Shown here piece by piece: positions 4,751-5,724 of a DNA stretch of 5,724 nucleotides. The position numbers were made by a program, and so were the translations under genes. Source of the DNA: Syntrophales bacterium (GTDB taxonomy: Bacteria; Desulfobacterota; Syntrophia; Syntrophales; UBA2210); NCBI GenBank assembly GCA_030655735.1, contig JAUSPK010000133.1:1-5724 (forward strand). Direction: 5' to 3'. Positions within the stretch are counted from its first letter, which is position 1. Each line of letters begins with the position of its first letter. The notes under the pieces are model-generated. The model was given only the letters and a program-made list of their open reading frames with translations, did no database searches and was not told where the DNA came from.

Positions 4751-5724
4751 TCACCTTCTACCGCTTTCCACGCGCGTATTCCCATCGGCAGGTTTCAAGC
4801 TGAGAATACCCAGAGAGATGATGACCAGCACGACAATATTAAGGCGCCACGCCCAGGTGTATGAACCCGACGTGTCGTAAATGATCCCCCCCAGAACAGG
4901 GCCCACGGTTCCGCCTATACCGGCCGTGAAGAACGTCAGCAGACCGTAAGTAGATCCAAGCACGTCCCTCCCGAACCGGTCGGAGACCAGGACCGGCATC
5001 ATGGGCGCAAGGGATCCGTACCCAAAACCAAAGACAAGGGCGTACACGTACAGCATTCCAACGGTCCGGACGTTCAGCAGGAGAACCATCCCGCATGCCA
5101 TGATAAGATACCCCAGGAGGGCAGAGTACTTTGGATCATTGATGTGGTCGCTCAGCCATCCGAAAAAGAACCTTCCGAATATGCTCGCAACGCCTATGGC
5201 GCCCAGGGATGAGGCGGCGGCGATCTTGCCTATGCCGTTGTCAACGGCATAGGCAACCTGATGTACAAATACCATCATCTGCGCCATTATCACGCCGCTG
5301 AAACAGATTACCAGCACCCAGAAACGGTGATCCCCGAGGACGTTTACGGAAGATGCATGGGGCGGCATGCAGACAGTGCTTCCCCCCTCAAGCGGCCCTA
5401 TTTCAGGTCGATCCCCGTCCGGGAGCAGGCCATATTCCTCGGGCCTGGATCGTCCCATCAGGAGCTGAGAAACAAGCACGCCCACAACCAGTACGACAAC
5501 CCCGAGGAACATAAAACCACTGCGCCAGTGATAGTTCTTGACGATCCAGCCCGCCACCGGCGTCAGCACCACGGTGCCGATACCGATCCCTATTGATGCC
5601 ACCCCTATGGCCACGCCCCTGCGTCTTATAAACCATTTTCCCACAGAGGAACTGTTTGCCACCACACCGATACCGGCGGACCCTCTACCGCACAAGACCC
5701 CGTAGGTTATGTACAGATGGCCCG
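4751..5724 (-). CDS. Major facilitator superfamily transporter, OFA/monocarboxylate type (5' end outside window)
   Basis: This inner-membrane secondary transporter runs off the right edge. The frame stays open to 5724, with a typical helix-4 opening (GHLYITYGV) in front of the TTG at 5695, so that TTG is internal. About 323 residues are visible and the first 80-95, covering helices 1-3, are missing. Visible parts are helix 4; WFIRRRGVAIGVASIGIGIG, a conserved helix 4-5 stretch of the oxalate/formate antiporter and monocarboxylate transporter families; helix 6; a cytoplasmic loop of about 45 residues with SRPEEYGLLPDG; and six C-terminal helices including FGRFFFGWLSDHI and YGLLTFFTAGIGGTVGPVLGG. 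The stop is TGA at 4751-4753. The likely substrate is a small carboxylate, by family resemblance only. It converges on tRNA-Lys and is not visibly linked to the peptide-permease operon. Confidence 0.93.
   Translation of the reverse strand, partial: GHLYITYGVLCGRGSAGIGVVANSSSVGKWFIRRRGVAIGVASIGIGIGTVVLTPVAGWIVKNYHWRSGFMFLGVVVLVVGVLVSQLLMGRSRPEEYGLLPDGDRPEIGPLEGGSTVCMPPHASSVNVLGDHRFWVLVICFSGVIMAQMMVFVHQVAYAVDNGIGKIAAASSLGAIGVASIFGRFFFGWLSDHINDPKYSALLGYLIMACGMVLLLNVRTVGMLYVYALVFGFGYGSLAPMMPVLVSDRFGRDVLGSTYGLLTFFTAGIGGTVGPVLGGIIYDTSGSYTWAWRLNIVVLVIISLGILSLKPADGNTRVESGRR

Overview
The window reads as a bacterial chromosome segment of moderate G+C. Every protein-coding gene lies on the minus strand and the only clear plus-strand gene is a tRNA. 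The mix of an ISL3-type transposase start, an OFA-type major facilitator permease, a CCA-encoding tRNA-Lys and a 'cacgaa'-rich palindrome suggests a Gram-negative, probably deltaproteobacterial (Desulfobacterota-like) host. That placement is a judgement from general resemblance and has not been tested by any search.

Layout from left to right. Positions 1-139 hold the edge of an insertion sequence: the first 16 codons of an ISL3-family transposase reading leftward out of the window, its ribosome-binding site, and a plausible terminal inverted repeat. Positions 140-557 contain no gene but do contain a plus-strand sigma70-like promoter, an imperfect palindrome and a plus-strand terminator-like hairpin, which together could delimit a small RNA of about 125 nt. 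Positions 558-1334 encode a TatD-family metal-dependent hydrolase/nuclease. The 195-bp gap behind it holds an imperfect palindrome of about 80 bp built from 'cacgaa' units.

Positions 1530-4167 are a three-gene cluster transcribed leftward. It begins with a TIM-barrel protein of the AP-endonuclease-2/xylose-isomerase-like superfamily that keeps all nine metal-ligand positions of endonuclease IV. Its 3' end overlaps a DppB-type permease gene by 20 bp, and a DppC-type permease gene follows. No binding protein or ATPase subunit of the transporter is in the window, so the system is either split or completed elsewhere.

A tRNA-Lys(UUU) with a strong intrinsic terminator is transcribed in the opposite direction from 4319. 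The gene-free stretch after it (4438-4750) carries three 12-bp-spaced TGTTGA repeats that resemble degenerate DnaA boxes. The window ends with the C-terminal three quarters of an OFA/MCT-like major facilitator transporter (4751 to beyond 5724). The clearest items for a second look are the fully liganded endonuclease-IV-like protein coupled to peptide permeases, the possible small RNA at 274-434 and the 12-bp repeats.
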